Notes: generated by a model from the letters alone, not told the origin. 64,000 nucleotides of DNA from Candidatus Nitrosopumilus sp. (GCF_028278985.1 NZ_JANQTA010000018.1:88816-152815), one strand, 5' to 3'. Shown: positions 8,303-17,087, counted from the first letter of the stretch. Translations and numbers: made by a program.

Positions 8303-9118
8303 ATGAGTTTCGTGAAACTACTCCTTGGATTATTTGCAACATTAATGATATTTGGAATATCTTCAAATGCTTTTGCTCAAACAACATTTGACGTAAATAT
8401 TCCCACCGGAGCTGCTAGTCCAGATGCCCCATATTTCTGGCAAAGTGAAATTAATGGGGACACTAGTGGAATTGTTGAAATTACTATAGGTGATTCTATT
8501 TCTTGGAAGAATGCAGATTCTGCTGCACACACGGTTACATCTGGAACTCCTGTTGATGGACCTGATAATATTTTTGATAGTGGTTTGTATGGACCTGGAA
8601 AATCGTTTACTCACAAATTTGATGAAATTGGATTTTATCCCTATTTTTGTTTAGTTCATCCATGGATGGATGGGGCTGTCATCGTTATTGACGCATATTC
8701 ACTAGTCCCTAATGTTGGTAAGGATGCAGGTGATGGTACCACTACATTTAATGTTGAATATGATTTTAACCGAGTTTTGTCTTCTCCAATTGTTGATGAA
8801 GAACAAAAATCTATTACTTTTCAAATAATTGGTGATGCTCAATCAAACAATCATGATTTAGAATTAAGACTTCCTTCTCAACTAATCGATGGTCCTTTTG
8901 TAATTTGGGCTGATGGTGAAAAAATTACAAATTATGAATCTGAGAAAGAAGGGGAACTGACAACACTGTTCATCCCACTGACATCTCAATCTGAAACTTT
9001 GACTATTGTCGGAACAACCGTTGTGCCTGAATTTGGAACTATTACTATGCTGATCTTACTGGTATCGATTTTGAGTGTGGTAATTCTTTCAAAAACACGT
9101 CCAATCTTGATTAAGTAG
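8303..9118 (+). CDS. Exported plastocyanin-like copper protein with PEFG C-terminal signal
   Basis: A 271-residue protein with a signal peptide (residues 1 to about 26, ...SSNAFAQ). The cupredoxin domain has the type 1 copper ligands: H76 (AAHTVTSG), C116, H119 and M122 (CLVHPWM). The central region (about 135-235) is a separate beta domain. The C-terminus has PEFG (242-245), a hydrophobic helix and a basic tail, which is the layout of the thaumarchaeal PEFG-CTERM sorting signal. Such blue copper proteins are thought to replace cytochrome c as electron carriers in ammonia oxidisers. Its redox partner is not known. Confidence 0.85.
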   Translation: MSFVKLLLGLFATLMIFGISSNAFAQTTFDVNIPTGAASPDAPYFWQSEINGDTSGIVEITIGDSISWKNADSAAHTVTSGTPVDGPDNIFDSGLYGPGKSFTHKFDEIGFYPYFCLVHPWMDGAVIVIDAYSLVPNVGKDAGDGTTTFNVEYDFNRVLSSPIVDEEQKSITFQIIGDAQSNNHDLELRLPSQLIDGPFVIWADGEKITNYESEKEGELTTLFIPLTSQSETLTIVGTTVVPEFGTITMLILLVSILSVVILSKTRPILIK

Positions 9119-9241
9119 TATATATTTGAAAATAAAAAATTATAATAAATTATAAAAATCTTATAAAAAATACTATAATAATTTGATTCTATATAGTAAT
9201 TATATAGAATTAACGAATAATCACTAAATATTAGAAATACG

Positions 9242-9250
9242 TAATTATAT
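9242..9250 (+). promoter_or_regulatory. TATA-like box ahead of the candidate RNA
   Basis: TAATTATAT is centred about 27 bases upstream of the 5' side of the RNA stem starting at 9274. The whole region (9119-9260) is very AT-rich, so a chance match is possible. Confidence 0.35.
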
Positions 9251-9273
9251 TGTCTGAATAGAATAAAGCAGAC

Positions 9274-9370
9274 TTGTGGCAGTAAATCTGAAATCAGAAA
9301 TTTGAGAATTCATTACGCCTGGTTCCAGTAAAAAGGATGAGAAAATTCATCTCACTGCTACAAATTTTTT
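9274..9370 (+). ncRNA. Candidate structured small RNA in a 348-base intergenic gap
   Basis: TTGTGGCAGT (9274-9283) pairs with ACTGCTACAA (9354-9363) in a 10-bp stem with one G-U pair. It encloses three short hairpins: TCTG-AAAT-CAGA (9287-9298), CTG-GTTC-CAG (9319-9328) and GATGA-N6-TCATC (9336-9351). A run of six T follows at 9365-9370, as at archaeal terminators, and a TATA-like box lies at the right distance upstream. It is not a tRNA: the T-arm is missing and the closing stem is 10 bp. It could also be a leader of the coiled-coil gene at 9467. The rest of the gap is AT-rich with nothing else recognised. Confidence 0.45.
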
Positions 9371-9466
9371 CCAAGTGTTAAATCATCAAAAATTCATGAG
9401 TGTGTTAATTTTTTTAAAAAGTTATTTTACTATCTAATAAAGAGAATATCTAGTCGGGGATATCCA

Positions 9467-10924
9467 TTGCAACAACTTAGTCTTTCTGAAACCATTAGTG
9501 AAGTAGAACAATTGATAGAGAGTGGTAACGGTGATCCTGGAAGATTATATCACATTCTTGAATTTTTGAAAAACAACAAACCCTTGTATCATTCTGATCA
9601 AATGTATTTAGAAAATAAACTGAATTCTCCTTTTTCATTAGATGAAGATCCTATAGAAGAAAATGACATCTTGCCAAAAGTGAAAGAACTAATTAATACT
9701 GGAAAAGGTGATCCTGGAAGACTACAGCATATCTATGACACATTATCCAATAACAAACCACTTTACCATTCTGATCAAGTTTATTTGGAATCAAAATTAG
9801 ATACGTCAATTCAAGAGCATATCCCTACTGAGTCTGCAGAAATTACAAAAGAAACAAAAAATGTTCCTCCTAAAGTTACTCTTGAAGAGAAAAAACCAGA
9901 ACCTGAAAAAATAGAAACAAACCAAACTAAAGAAAAAGGAGCTATGCCAAAAGGATGGTCCTCTAACGATGCCTCACCAGAACTTTCTGATATTGACAAA
10001 ACAATAGAATCTGAAGAAAACAAAATTAAGCAACAACAAATGATTTCAGAAGAAATTACAAATAAAAAATTGAAATTAACTGAACTGATTTCACATCGTA
10101 AAAACTTTGAAGAAAAAATCTCAAAAGAAAAATCATCACTAGAATCAGAAATACTTAATGAGAGAATAAAAATTGAATCACAAACTAAACTTTCTGAAGA
10201 AATTTCACAACAAAAAAATGAATTAGTGAAAGTTCAAAAAGAAAGAGCCTCCATTATTAAAAAAATTGAATCCGAAAAATCTACTATTACTAGAGATTTG
10301 GCAAGCCAAAAACGACAATTGGCTCAAGCCCAACTTGAACAAGAAAAAATCGAAAAACAGGTACAAAATGAACAAAAAATGTTAGCAAAACTTGCTTCTG
10401 AGCAAAAAATTAGACTTGTAGAACAAGCAAAAATTGCACAAGAAATTAAATCAAAACAAACAGAGTTAGACAAAGCCAAACAAGATTATGATGATATTGT
10501 TTCTGCTGTAAATGAAGAAAAAGCTAAATTTGCTGAGGCTGAAAAACTAAAAAAATCAATTAAAATTCAGGAGCAAGACTTGATTAAAGCCAAAGAAAGC
10601 CGCTTAAATCTTATCAATACTATTTCTAAAGAAAAAGAAATTATCGCTAAAAAAACTCTAGAAGAAAAAAATCGATTAAAATCACAAACAGATCTGACTA
10701 AACAATTACGAAAAGAGGAAAAATCTTATGAATCACTTAAAAAGAAACGTGAAAAAATTGAGGCCCAAATTAAATCTAAAAATAAAAAATTGAAAGAGCG
10801 ACAGCAAAAAATCAAAAAGCAAATTGCTGAAAAAGATAAAAAACTAAAATCCCTAAAAACGTCCAAACCTGTTAAACCAAAAACAACAAAGAAAACTGTT
10901 AAACCAAAAACAACAAAGAAATAA
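9467..10924 (+). CDS. Long coiled-coil protein with two N-terminal modules and a Lys-rich tail
   Basis: A 485-residue protein with a TTG start. Two related modules of about 43 residues (9-52 and 69-111) share GDPGRL-xHI and NNKPLYHSDQ-YLE. A linker rich in P/E/K follows, then one continuous coiled coil from about 165 to 465. The tail repeats VKPKTTKK and is strongly basic. There is no signal peptide or membrane segment. This layout suggests a cytosolic filament or scaffold, perhaps nucleic-acid-binding through the tail. The function is unknown. Confidence 0.75.
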   Translation: MQQLSLSETISEVEQLIESGNGDPGRLYHILEFLKNNKPLYHSDQMYLENKLNSPFSLDEDPIEENDILPKVKELINTGKGDPGRLQHIYDTLSNNKPLYHSDQVYLESKLDTSIQEHIPTESAEITKETKNVPPKVTLEEKKPEPEKIETNQTKEKGAMPKGWSSNDASPELSDIDKTIESEENKIKQQQMISEEITNKKLKLTELISHRKNFEEKISKEKSSLESEILNERIKIESQTKLSEEISQQKNELVKVQKERASIIKKIESEKSTITRDLASQKRQLAQAQLEQEKIEKQVQNEQKMLAKLASEQKIRLVEQAKIAQEIKSKQTELDKAKQDYDDIVSAVNEEKAKFAEAEKLKKSIKIQEQDLIKAKESRLNLINTISKEKEIIAKKTLEEKNRLKSQTDLTKQLRKEEKSYESLKKKREKIEAQIKSKNKKLKERQQKIKKQIAEKDKKLKSLKTSKPVKPKTTKKTVKPKTTKK

Positions 10925-11533
10925 TCATAGTTTTATTGTAATTTCTTCACCATTACCAATTGGTGATGTGATGGTTCTAACATTTTGATATTTTTTAATG
11001 TGTTTTGCATACTTTGCCATATGTTCCTTGTATTTTTCTGGGTACAGCATGTTATCTGTAATGATGACTCCCCCTGCTGATACCATCGGCAAAACCGAGT
11101 CAAAATACTCTATAACATTTTCTTTATCTGCATCAATTAAAACAAAATCAAAAAATTCATTGTATTCTTGATTCAATTTTGATAAAATATCTCTTGCAGT
11201 TCCTTGTTTTATTGTGATGTTATTTGCAACTTTAGCATCTTCAAAGTTTTTTTCGGCTCTTGTGATCTTGCTAGGGTTCTGTTCGATTGTGATTATTTGA
11301 CCCTGTTCTTCTAAAATTGCTTCAGCACACCAGATCGTAGAGTATCCTGTTGACATTCCTATTTCAAGTACATTTTTTGCATTTTTCAGTCGTAAAATCA
11401 TATTCAAGAGCTCACCTGTTTCTTTGGTAATTGCTAGCATTCTATCTTCAGGCGGAACATCTACTTTTCTTGCTTTTTCTAACTGGGATTGGCTTTCTAA
11501 TCTTTCAAGTACTCTGGAAATATCTGAATTCAC
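10925..11533 (-). CDS. SAM-dependent O-methyltransferase family protein
   Basis: A 202-residue class I methyltransferase of the caffeoyl-CoA/catechol O-methyltransferase family. Motif I is VLEIGMSTGYST (55-66), followed by an acidic residue at the end of beta 2 (IITIEQNP) and the metal-site region FDFVLIDADKENV and IITDN. These proteins methylate hydroxyl groups of small molecules with a divalent metal. The substrate here is unknown. Its stop directly abuts that of the coiled-coil gene. Confidence 0.85.
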   Translation of the reverse strand: MNSDISRVLERLESQSQLEKARKVDVPPEDRMLAITKETGELLNMILRLKNAKNVLEIGMSTGYSTIWCAEAILEEQGQIITIEQNPSKITRAEKNFEDAKVANNITIKQGTARDILSKLNQEYNEFFDFVLIDADKENVIEYFDSVLPMVSAGGVIITDNMLYPEKYKEHMAKYAKHIKKYQNVRTITSPIGNGEEITIKL

Positions 11534-11629
11534 ATTTGATCTCTATTTTCAAAGAATTTAATTCTGCTTGATTTTTTTCCAATAATCATATTATAGCTTA
11601 TATTTAGTATAGAAATTTTTTAAATTATC

Positions 11630-12010
11630 ATGGCTGCAAAGAAGAAAATCGATTTATTAGAAATTGTACAAAGTATTCTTAAATTGGATTCTAAGATGAG
11701 ATTTGCTGCAATAATCGATCCCAAAGGAAACATTCGAGAAGCCATTATGAAAACGGGTAAAACCAATCTAAAGAACCAAAAAGAAGAAGAACATTTCTGT
11801 AAACAGGTTGCACAAAGACGAAGTATGAGAAAAGAATTTGATCGTTCTCTTGGTAAGGTTAGATATGTTCATGTTGAAAGAGAAAAAGTTTCACAGATGG
11901 TCATCTACACAAAGCGTAACATTGTATACTTTACAATGGAACCTGAAATGCCTGTAAATACAAAAATTCGATTAATTACTAAAATTAAAAAAATTACTGC
12001 CGACATCTAA
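11630..12010 (+). CDS. DUF6659-type protein
   Basis: A 126-residue protein. The pattern of an N-terminal helix, a beta strand (MRFAAIIDPKGNI), a helical middle and two more strands resembles a roadblock/profilin-like fold. It is alignable by eye with the protein at 49832 in this window (DPKGNI versus DADGNI; KVSQMVIYTKRNIVYFTM versus KITRMTFPLGNDHLIFVSM). The family is common in Nitrosopumilus-type genomes, and I assign the DUF number from memory. A signalling or GTPase-regulating role would be inference. Confidence 0.6.
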   Translation: MAAKKKIDLLEIVQSILKLDSKMRFAAIIDPKGNIREAIMKTGKTNLKNQKEEEHFCKQVAQRRSMRKEFDRSLGKVRYVHVEREKVSQMVIYTKRNIVYFTMEPEMPVNTKIRLITKIKKITADI

Positions 12011-12043
12011 AATCTTTAGATAGTCTGATTTTCTTACAATGTT

Positions 12044-12376
12044 ATGTCTTTTCCAAAGTATCTTGGAGATTCTAAAATGTTTGAATATGACAAACATTAT
12101 CGTGATTGCAAACAATTTAACAAACCCTTCATTAAAGCTAAGGTAAACCCAAAGCATGGAAATTATTTGGTTAATATTGATATGATGACTTGTGATTACA
12201 ATTTCTCATCTGATGAGATAAAAGAATTAGAAAAATTTGTAATTATTGAAAAAAATTTCAATTTGGATGCCTATAACATTGATGAGGAAATAGCTTGGTT
12301 TGATGGAGTTGTGCCTGAAAATGTAGATTCTTTTTGTAAGAAATTATTTGATTTAACCCAAAAATACCATTCTTAG
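12044..12376 (+). CDS. Hypothetical protein (110 aa)
   Basis: A soluble protein, MSFPKYLGDSKMFEYDKHYRD at the N-terminus, with an acidic second half (IDEEIAWFDGVVPENV). Starts 33 bases after the DUF6659-type gene on the same strand. It has two cysteines that do not form a pair motif. No family recognised. It ends by overlapping the convergent gene at 12373 by 4 bases. Confidence 0.55.
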   Translation: MSFPKYLGDSKMFEYDKHYRDCKQFNKPFIKAKVNPKHGNYLVNIDMMTCDYNFSSDEIKELEKFVIIEKNFNLDAYNIDEEIAWFDGVVPENVDSFCKKLFDLTQKYHS

Positions 12377-12579
12377 AATCTTATTAGATTTTTTAAAATT
12401 TTATCAATTACTTGAATTTCTTGTTTCCTTTCTTTAATGGTAGTTTCATTCCATTTTTTTGCAAACTCTGATTGCTTATCCAATTTTTCTAATTCTTCGA
12501 TGTATTTTACTAAGTGAACTTTGTAGTTGTGTAGTAAATCTAAATGCTTGTTGTGATTTTTTTCAGTCGGTGTTGGCAT
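12373..12579 (-). CDS. Small coiled-coil protein (68 aa)
   Basis: Charged and fully helical (HNKHLDLLHNYKVHLVKYIEEL). Its start overlaps the 3' end of the upstream gene (12563-12796) by 17 bases, so translation is probably coupled. The two short helical proteins may form a complex. No family recognised. Confidence 0.55.
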   Translation of the reverse strand: MPTPTEKNHNKHLDLLHNYKVHLVKYIEELEKLDKQSEFAKKWNETTIKERKQEIQVIDKILKNLIRF

Positions 12580-12796
12580 CCCACTCCTCCCCTTTTACCT
12601 CTGGAAACATCTCTTTAATTCTTGTTTGATCTTTTCTCATCGCTTCAATCCTATCATCTAAATGATTTTGTACAGTAGGATCTGACTCTTCAGTTTTCTC
12701 TTTTTCAATGTCTGAAATGATTTTTGAGAGTGATTTGTAGTATGTAATGTGATTTCTCTTTGATTTTTCTGACTTATCTTCTACTTTTTCATCCAT
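12563..12796 (-). CDS. Small charged helical protein (77 aa)
   Basis: MDEKVEDKSEKSKRNHITYYKS at the start, helical, ending in GEEWDANTD. It is the first gene of a two-gene unit with the 68-residue protein, overlapping by 17 bases. Nothing identifies its role. Confidence 0.55.
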   Translation of the reverse strand: MDEKVEDKSEKSKRNHITYYKSLSKIISDIEKEKTEESDPTVQNHLDDRIEAMRKDQTRIKEMFPEVKGEEWDANTD

Positions 12797-12876
12797 TACT
12801 TTGATTTCAATTTTTGAAATAAGTACTTGATGTTTTGATTATTTACACTAATATTCTGATTTACAATACAAAATTC

Positions 12877-13152
12877 ATGAAAATTCTAATTGATGAAATG
12901 GATGATGGATGGGACGAAAAACTTCAAGATCTGGGGTATGATGCCTATAGTGTTAAAAAATTACGTATGGAAGGGCATAAACTGGCTACGGATTATTCTG
13001 TCATAAATTATGCAAAAGAAAATGACATGATTTTGGTAACCCGTGATACTGAAAGCGGACAAGCTTGTCAAGAGAATGATTTACCATACATATTGTTAGA
13101 TAATGATGAAATTTTCAAATTGATTGTTGAGAAGCTAAAAACTTTCAGTTAA
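12877..13152 (+). CDS. PIN-like protein of the DUF5615 type
   Basis: From the ATG at 12877 (codon 15 of the ORF) the protein is 91 residues and starts MKILIDEMDDGWDEKLQDLG. The pattern of an early acidic residue (LIDE), a short alpha/beta core, DYSVINYAKENDMILVTRD and a final strand is that of the PIN-like DUF5615/Mut7-C group. The acidic residues D6/E7 and D in VTRD would form the metal site of a ribonuclease. No antitoxin gene overlaps it on the same strand, so a toxin role is not supported. The convergent gene at 13145 is a helix-turn-helix protein. Confidence 0.65.
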   Translation: MKILIDEMDDGWDEKLQDLGYDAYSVKKLRMEGHKLATDYSVINYAKENDMILVTRDTESGQACQENDLPYILLDNDEIFKLIVEKLKTFS

Positions 13153-13711
13153 GATTTTCTGAATCAAGCTGATTTACTCTCAAATTTGCTAGCACTTCAT
13201 TTAGAAATGCTTCCTCAGTTTGATGTGAAATAATATTCATAATTGCATGCCAACAGTCATCAATTTTTCTATTAATTTGAGAAAACATCTTGTCTTTTTT
13301 GAACGTTGGGTAAAAAGAGAGTAATTTCATAATTCCACTTGTAGATTGAACAACATGAATAAAGTGTATTACAGATCTTAGCCTTTCATGAAATGAAAAT
13401 TTCTCTTCTTTAGTTAAACTTTCAAATCTCAAAATCTCTTCTAAAATAATCTCTACTTCTTTATGCAAATTCTTAAGTTGATTGTTTACTGATTCATACA
13501 AATCAATAAGTTCGTATTCGATATGTGATCTATTGTGAATTTTTTTCTCAATTTCCCCTGATTCTGCTAATGCACTAATTTCTCTGTAAACAGTTTTTTC
13601 ATTTCCAACTTTTTCAATAACTCTTTTTGCAAGATCAGTTCCCCTAGTTTTACCATTTTCATTTAATATTCGAATTATTTCTGTTCGTATGATCTCTGAA
13701 TTTTTATCCAT
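13145..13711 (-). CDS. Putative winged-helix regulator
   Basis: A 188-residue protein. Residues 1-70 look like a winged helix: EIIRTEIIRILNENGKTRGTDLAKRV, then a recognition helix KTVYREISALAESGEI and wing KKIHNRSHIEYEL. The rest is helical and could sense a signal or dimerise. It lies 8 bases after the 78-residue gene on the same strand, forming a pair. The target is unknown. Confidence 0.65.
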   Translation of the reverse strand: MDKNSEIIRTEIIRILNENGKTRGTDLAKRVIEKVGNEKTVYREISALAESGEIEKKIHNRSHIEYELIDLYESVNNQLKNLHKEVEIILEEILRFESLTKEEKFSFHERLRSVIHFIHVVQSTSGIMKLLSFYPTFKKDKMFSQINRKIDDCWHAIMNIISHQTEEAFLNEVLANLRVNQLDSENLN

Positions 13712-13719
13712 GATAACCT

Positions 13720-13956
13720 CTAATTTTTTTGGTACTTTTGAATTACTGCTTTTTGTCCAATCTCGTTAATTTCATTTACTAATGTCTCGAGTATTTCAAT
13801 ACCTTTTCTGATAGGTTCTTTTTCAAGATTTTTGTATTCTAATTTTTGTTTCAACACTAATTTTTCATTATTAGCAAAACTTAGTAAAGTAACACTATCA
13901 CCCATTTCCAAATTTATGAAAAAATCAACATATTCTTCAGCAGATTGAATTCCCAT
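13720..13956 (-). CDS. Small hypothetical protein (78 aa)
   Basis: MGIQSAEEYVDFFINLEMGDSV at the start, then helical. No cysteines or membrane parts. First gene of a two-gene unit with the winged-helix protein, with only 8 bases between them, so it may be a partner of that regulator. Confidence 0.5.
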   Translation of the reverse strand: MGIQSAEEYVDFFINLEMGDSVTLLSFANNEKLVLKQKLEYKNLEKEPIRKGIEILETLVNEINEIGQKAVIQKYQKN

Positions 13957-14032
13957 AATGTTTTCATTTTTACCTTGTATTTGATTGAAACACTTGACTT
14001 AGGTTTATTTACAATTTTGACAGTATTATTGC

Positions 14033-14287
14033 ATGGATAGTTGTGATAGACGAGTTCGTGCCTACAAAAATGGAAAAACCATGGAAGAATGCAAGGAGAT
14101 TGCTGAATCTATGAATCCTGATTTTAAATCACAAATTGATAAAAATGGAAAAGTTCTCTGGACTGAAATTTTAGAACAAGTTGATCATGATGAGTTACTT
14201 TACAAACTTTCGTTAAAATACCTACGACGTGACGGATATGATATTGGAAATTATAAAATTCCTGAAGTAAAGAAATTTACTTCATAG
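14033..14287 (+). CDS. Small hypothetical protein (84 aa)
   Basis: A soluble charged protein (MDSCDRRVRAYKNGKTMEEC...). Two cysteines lie in the first 20 residues. Ends 11 bases inside the convergent membrane protein gene. No family recognised. Confidence 0.5.
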   Translation: MDSCDRRVRAYKNGKTMEECKEIAESMNPDFKSQIDKNGKVLWTEILEQVDHDELLYKLSLKYLRRDGYDIGNYKIPEVKKFTS

Positions 14288-15119
14288 AATTTATCTTACA
14301 ACTGCCATCTGGATTTCTTAATTTTCTTGCCATTACAAATGGTATTACAAACAAGATCGGAATTGAAATTGCAATAAACAATGTTTGCATTTGTGCTAAT
14401 GCGACAGATAATGCTATTCCACTTGCAGTACCAATGAATATTGAAAGAAATGTCCCTGCACATGTTGGACATGCAATAAACAATCCTGTTGCAGCACCTA
14501 TGGTACTCATTCCACTTCCCTTTTTAGAAATTGTGTATGCATTGACAGCAATTGCTGTGTTTAATCCAACCAAATATGATACAATTACTTGTAAGACTAG
14601 ATTTATTGGAATAATTTGTAATCCAACATGTTCAGTAAGATACACAATAATTTTTGGCATGTATCCAGGACCGTCACAGCATGGTGCAATAAATCCTGAT
14701 GGAATTGTAGCTCCATAATGTGTGATAAAATTGACTTCAGGTTGGTAAACTAATGTTCCTGAAATTAAGGAAAAAAATATGCCATACCCAACAAAAGTTG
14801 CAACAAATATTTTTCTTGATTTTGAATTCCAAGTGGTTATTGCAATGATTGTAGATAGATCTTTGCCCTTAGATTCAACTTTTCCTTTATGGTATCTATA
14901 CATTCCAAATGCAATAGCTCCAAATGACGCAATGAGTGTTATGTAGAATCCTATTGCAATTCTTTGAATTGTTTCAATTGCACTTGGAGTCATTAATTCT
15001 GGGTCTTGAAATCTTCCATAGATTACAAATATGAAAGCAATTGTGACAAATCCTAAAATGATGAGCTTTTTGCCTTTAGATATGGCATTTGACTCTCCTT
15101 TACCCATAATTTTTACCAT
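14277..15119 (-). CDS. Multi-pass membrane protein with CC and CxxC motifs
   Basis: A 280-residue protein with about six membrane helices (near 19-36, 50-72, 103-123, 168-190, 205-228, 240-262). Two conserved-looking cysteine motifs are CCDGPGYM in the loop before helix 4 and CPTCAGT inside helix 5. Such positions suggest metal handling or thiol chemistry within the membrane, but I recognise no family. It is the next gene after the TrkH-CBS gene on the same strand (22 bases away), so the two are probably co-transcribed. Confidence 0.65.
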   Translation of the reverse strand: MVKIMGKGESNAISKGKKLIILGFVTIAFIFVIYGRFQDPELMTPSAIETIQRIAIGFYITLIASFGAIAFGMYRYHKGKVESKGKDLSTIIAITTWNSKSRKIFVATFVGYGIFFSLISGTLVYQPEVNFITHYGATIPSGFIAPCCDGPGYMPKIIVYLTEHVGLQIIPINLVLQVIVSYLVGLNTAIAVNAYTISKKGSGMSTIGAATGLFIACPTCAGTFLSIFIGTASGIALSVALAQMQTLFIAISIPILFVIPFVMARKLRNPDGSCKINSMK

Positions 15120-15141
15120 TTTTGATGAAATTAAATTCTAT

Positions 15142-16968
15142 CTAGCTTAATCTGGGTACGAAAATGTAGATAATTGCAATGATTTCAAGTCTCCCAAAAA
15201 TCATCAAAAATCCCAATACAATTTTTGTTGCTGGGTCCGTATCAAAATCAATTACTCCTGCAGATAATCCTCCTGTTGTGATTACTCCAGCTGCCTCAAA
15301 GAATGCATCTTGGAAGGGTACGTCTTCAATTGAAGCTAAATGTAAACCCGTTATTGCAGAAATAGTTGGGAATAAAGCAATAATGATCAATGTTGAAGTG
15401 AGCTCTTTTTTTGTTTGAGTAGATAATTCTGCTCTTTTTACTTTGCTAAGTAATGCTCGAACATCTTTAAGGTGGAATAACCTGAAAATTTTCAATCCTC
15501 CTGCTGTTGAAAATCCACATCCTCCTATGAACATCAAAATAATTAGTATTGCGTGTGCTCCTCCATTTAATCCAGCTAGACTTTCTAGTTGTAGTCCTGC
15601 AGTAGTACTTGCTGAAACAGAATAAAATGCACTGTCCAATGGGTTTAATCCACTAATTCCCATAAACAACACAATTGCACTTCCTAAAATTGCAAAGTAT
15701 ACTAATACCTCTTTACCAAGCTTTGGTGCAAGGAATTTTTTCCTTACAAATGCATAGTGGAATGTAAATGGCAAAGCACCCAGGATCATTGCTCCCATTA
15801 AGATTACTTCTTTTTGCCAACTAATGTCATCCAAAATTTGCGATGACGGTATGAATCCTCCTGTCGCCAGAGTACTCATTGCAAGTGAAAAATTATCTAA
15901 AATGTTAGCCTCTCCGAAGAAAAACAACAACATTGCAACAATTACAATGTATACTGCAAAAATTACAGTAATTGTTGAAAACAATTCTTTCATGTGTAGT
16001 GTTCTTCCTGAAATGAAACCCCTCATTGATTGTAATTTTGATTCAGGATAGAATGCAGTAATAACTAGGTAAATGAAACTCATTCCTCCTACCATCTGAG
16101 TATAGCTACGATAGAATGTGAAACTCTGTGTTAAATTTTCAGGCTCATCAAATAATGAAATTCCACCTGTAGTAAATCCTGCAGCACTAGAGAAAAATGC
16201 ATTAGCAAATACCTCTACATTAGTCTCATCTGATGGAAATACGTACAGGTACGGGACTGTTCCAAATAATGAGAGCAAGAATAAACTTGAAAACACTAGA
16301 ATTGATGCCTGCTGAAGATTTAGGCTGGATTTTTCACCATATGAATTCAGAAAGAATCCTGTCACCAACAACAGGACAGTTGTAAGATAAATCCCCGTCG
16401 CAGTAACCGTATCTTCTAAAATTGTAGATACGATTGCAGGAACAAGTAAAAGGACACCTGCAAATTGTAAAACAAAACCCAAATTTCCTAAGACTGCCTT
16501 TACTGGTGGACTTAGTACTCTTGGTGAAACAGCTGTTGCATCTCGAATAATGTTTGCAATACTTGCCTGGAAAATCATTCCCACCACTTGATTCTTTTTT
16601 GATAGTACTGGAAGCTTTCTAATGTGATTATCTCTCATCTTGTGTAATGCATCTTGTAATGTTGATTTTTCGTTAATAGTGACTAATGGAGCTGACATGA
16701 TATCTTTTAGAGTTGTAGCTTCTGCATAGACTGTTACATCACTAACTTTACTTAGAATATCTTCATCTGTTACAATTCCCACTGGAAGTTTTTCACTATC
16801 AGTAACAATGATGTCATCTGTTTCATAATGTCTTAACATTCGTGCAGCTTCTCTTGTTAGTGTATTTTCATTTAGTATCAGAACATCTTTGTCCATGTAT
16901 TCAGTAACATACTTACTAAGAACATACGAAACTGCCCGTTCTGGATTTGTAGACATTAAGCTACCCAT
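15142..16968 (-). CDS. TrkH-type potassium transporter with N-terminal CBS pair
   Basis: A 608-residue fusion. Residues about 20-145 form two CBS motifs (VLILNENTLTREAARML...GIVTDEDIL and DIMSAPLVTINEKSTL...VVGMIF). Residues about 155-608 form a TrkH/KtrB channel with four pore loops: GFTTGGIS, STLATGGF, STTAGLQL and GVITTGGL. CBS pairs usually bind adenine nucleotides, so gating by energy charge is an inference. TrkH is normally regulated by a separate TrkA RCK protein, and no trkA gene is in the window. An alternative start is the Met at codon 5. Confidence 0.88.
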   Translation of the reverse strand: MGSLMSTNPERAVSYVLSKYVTEYMDKDVLILNENTLTREAARMLRHYETDDIIVTDSEKLPVGIVTDEDILSKVSDVTVYAEATTLKDIMSAPLVTINEKSTLQDALHKMRDNHIRKLPVLSKKNQVVGMIFQASIANIIRDATAVSPRVLSPPVKAVLGNLGFVLQFAGVLLLVPAIVSTILEDTVTATGIYLTTVLLLVTGFFLNSYGEKSSLNLQQASILVFSSLFLLSLFGTVPYLYVFPSDETNVEVFANAFFSSAAGFTTGGISLFDEPENLTQSFTFYRSYTQMVGGMSFIYLVITAFYPESKLQSMRGFISGRTLHMKELFSTITVIFAVYIVIVAMLLFFFGEANILDNFSLAMSTLATGGFIPSSQILDDISWQKEVILMGAMILGALPFTFHYAFVRKKFLAPKLGKEVLVYFAILGSAIVLFMGISGLNPLDSAFYSVSASTTAGLQLESLAGLNGGAHAILIILMFIGGCGFSTAGGLKIFRLFHLKDVRALLSKVKRAELSTQTKKELTSTLIIIALFPTISAITGLHLASIEDVPFQDAFFEAAGVITTGGLSAGVIDFDTDPATKIVLGFLMIFGRLEIIAIIYIFVPRLS

Positions 16969-17063
16969 AGTTGGGGATTTTAAATAATTTGGGGTTACGC
17001 AGTAGAATTGATCGTTAAAAAATTATTTACCTCTTTATGTTTGATCCAGAATTTTTGCTATCT

Positions 17064-17071
17064 TTATAAGC
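17064..17071 (+). promoter_or_regulatory. TATA box of the DUF151 gene
   Basis: TTTATAAG ends 17 bases before the ATG at 17088 (centre about 20-22 bases away). A leaderless transcript would result. Confidence 0.5.
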
Positions 17072-17087
17072 ACTGAGCCTGCAGTTT

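Noticed and set aside
9274-9363. tRNA-like cloverleaf
   Set aside because: The closing stem is 10 bp, there is no T-arm with GTTCRA next to the acceptor, and no anticodon arm of normal shape. Kept as a generic candidate RNA.
12877-13711. Toxin-antitoxin module (PIN-like protein plus wHTH)
   Set aside because: The genes converge tail to tail, not a co-transcribed pair, so the arrangement gives no support.
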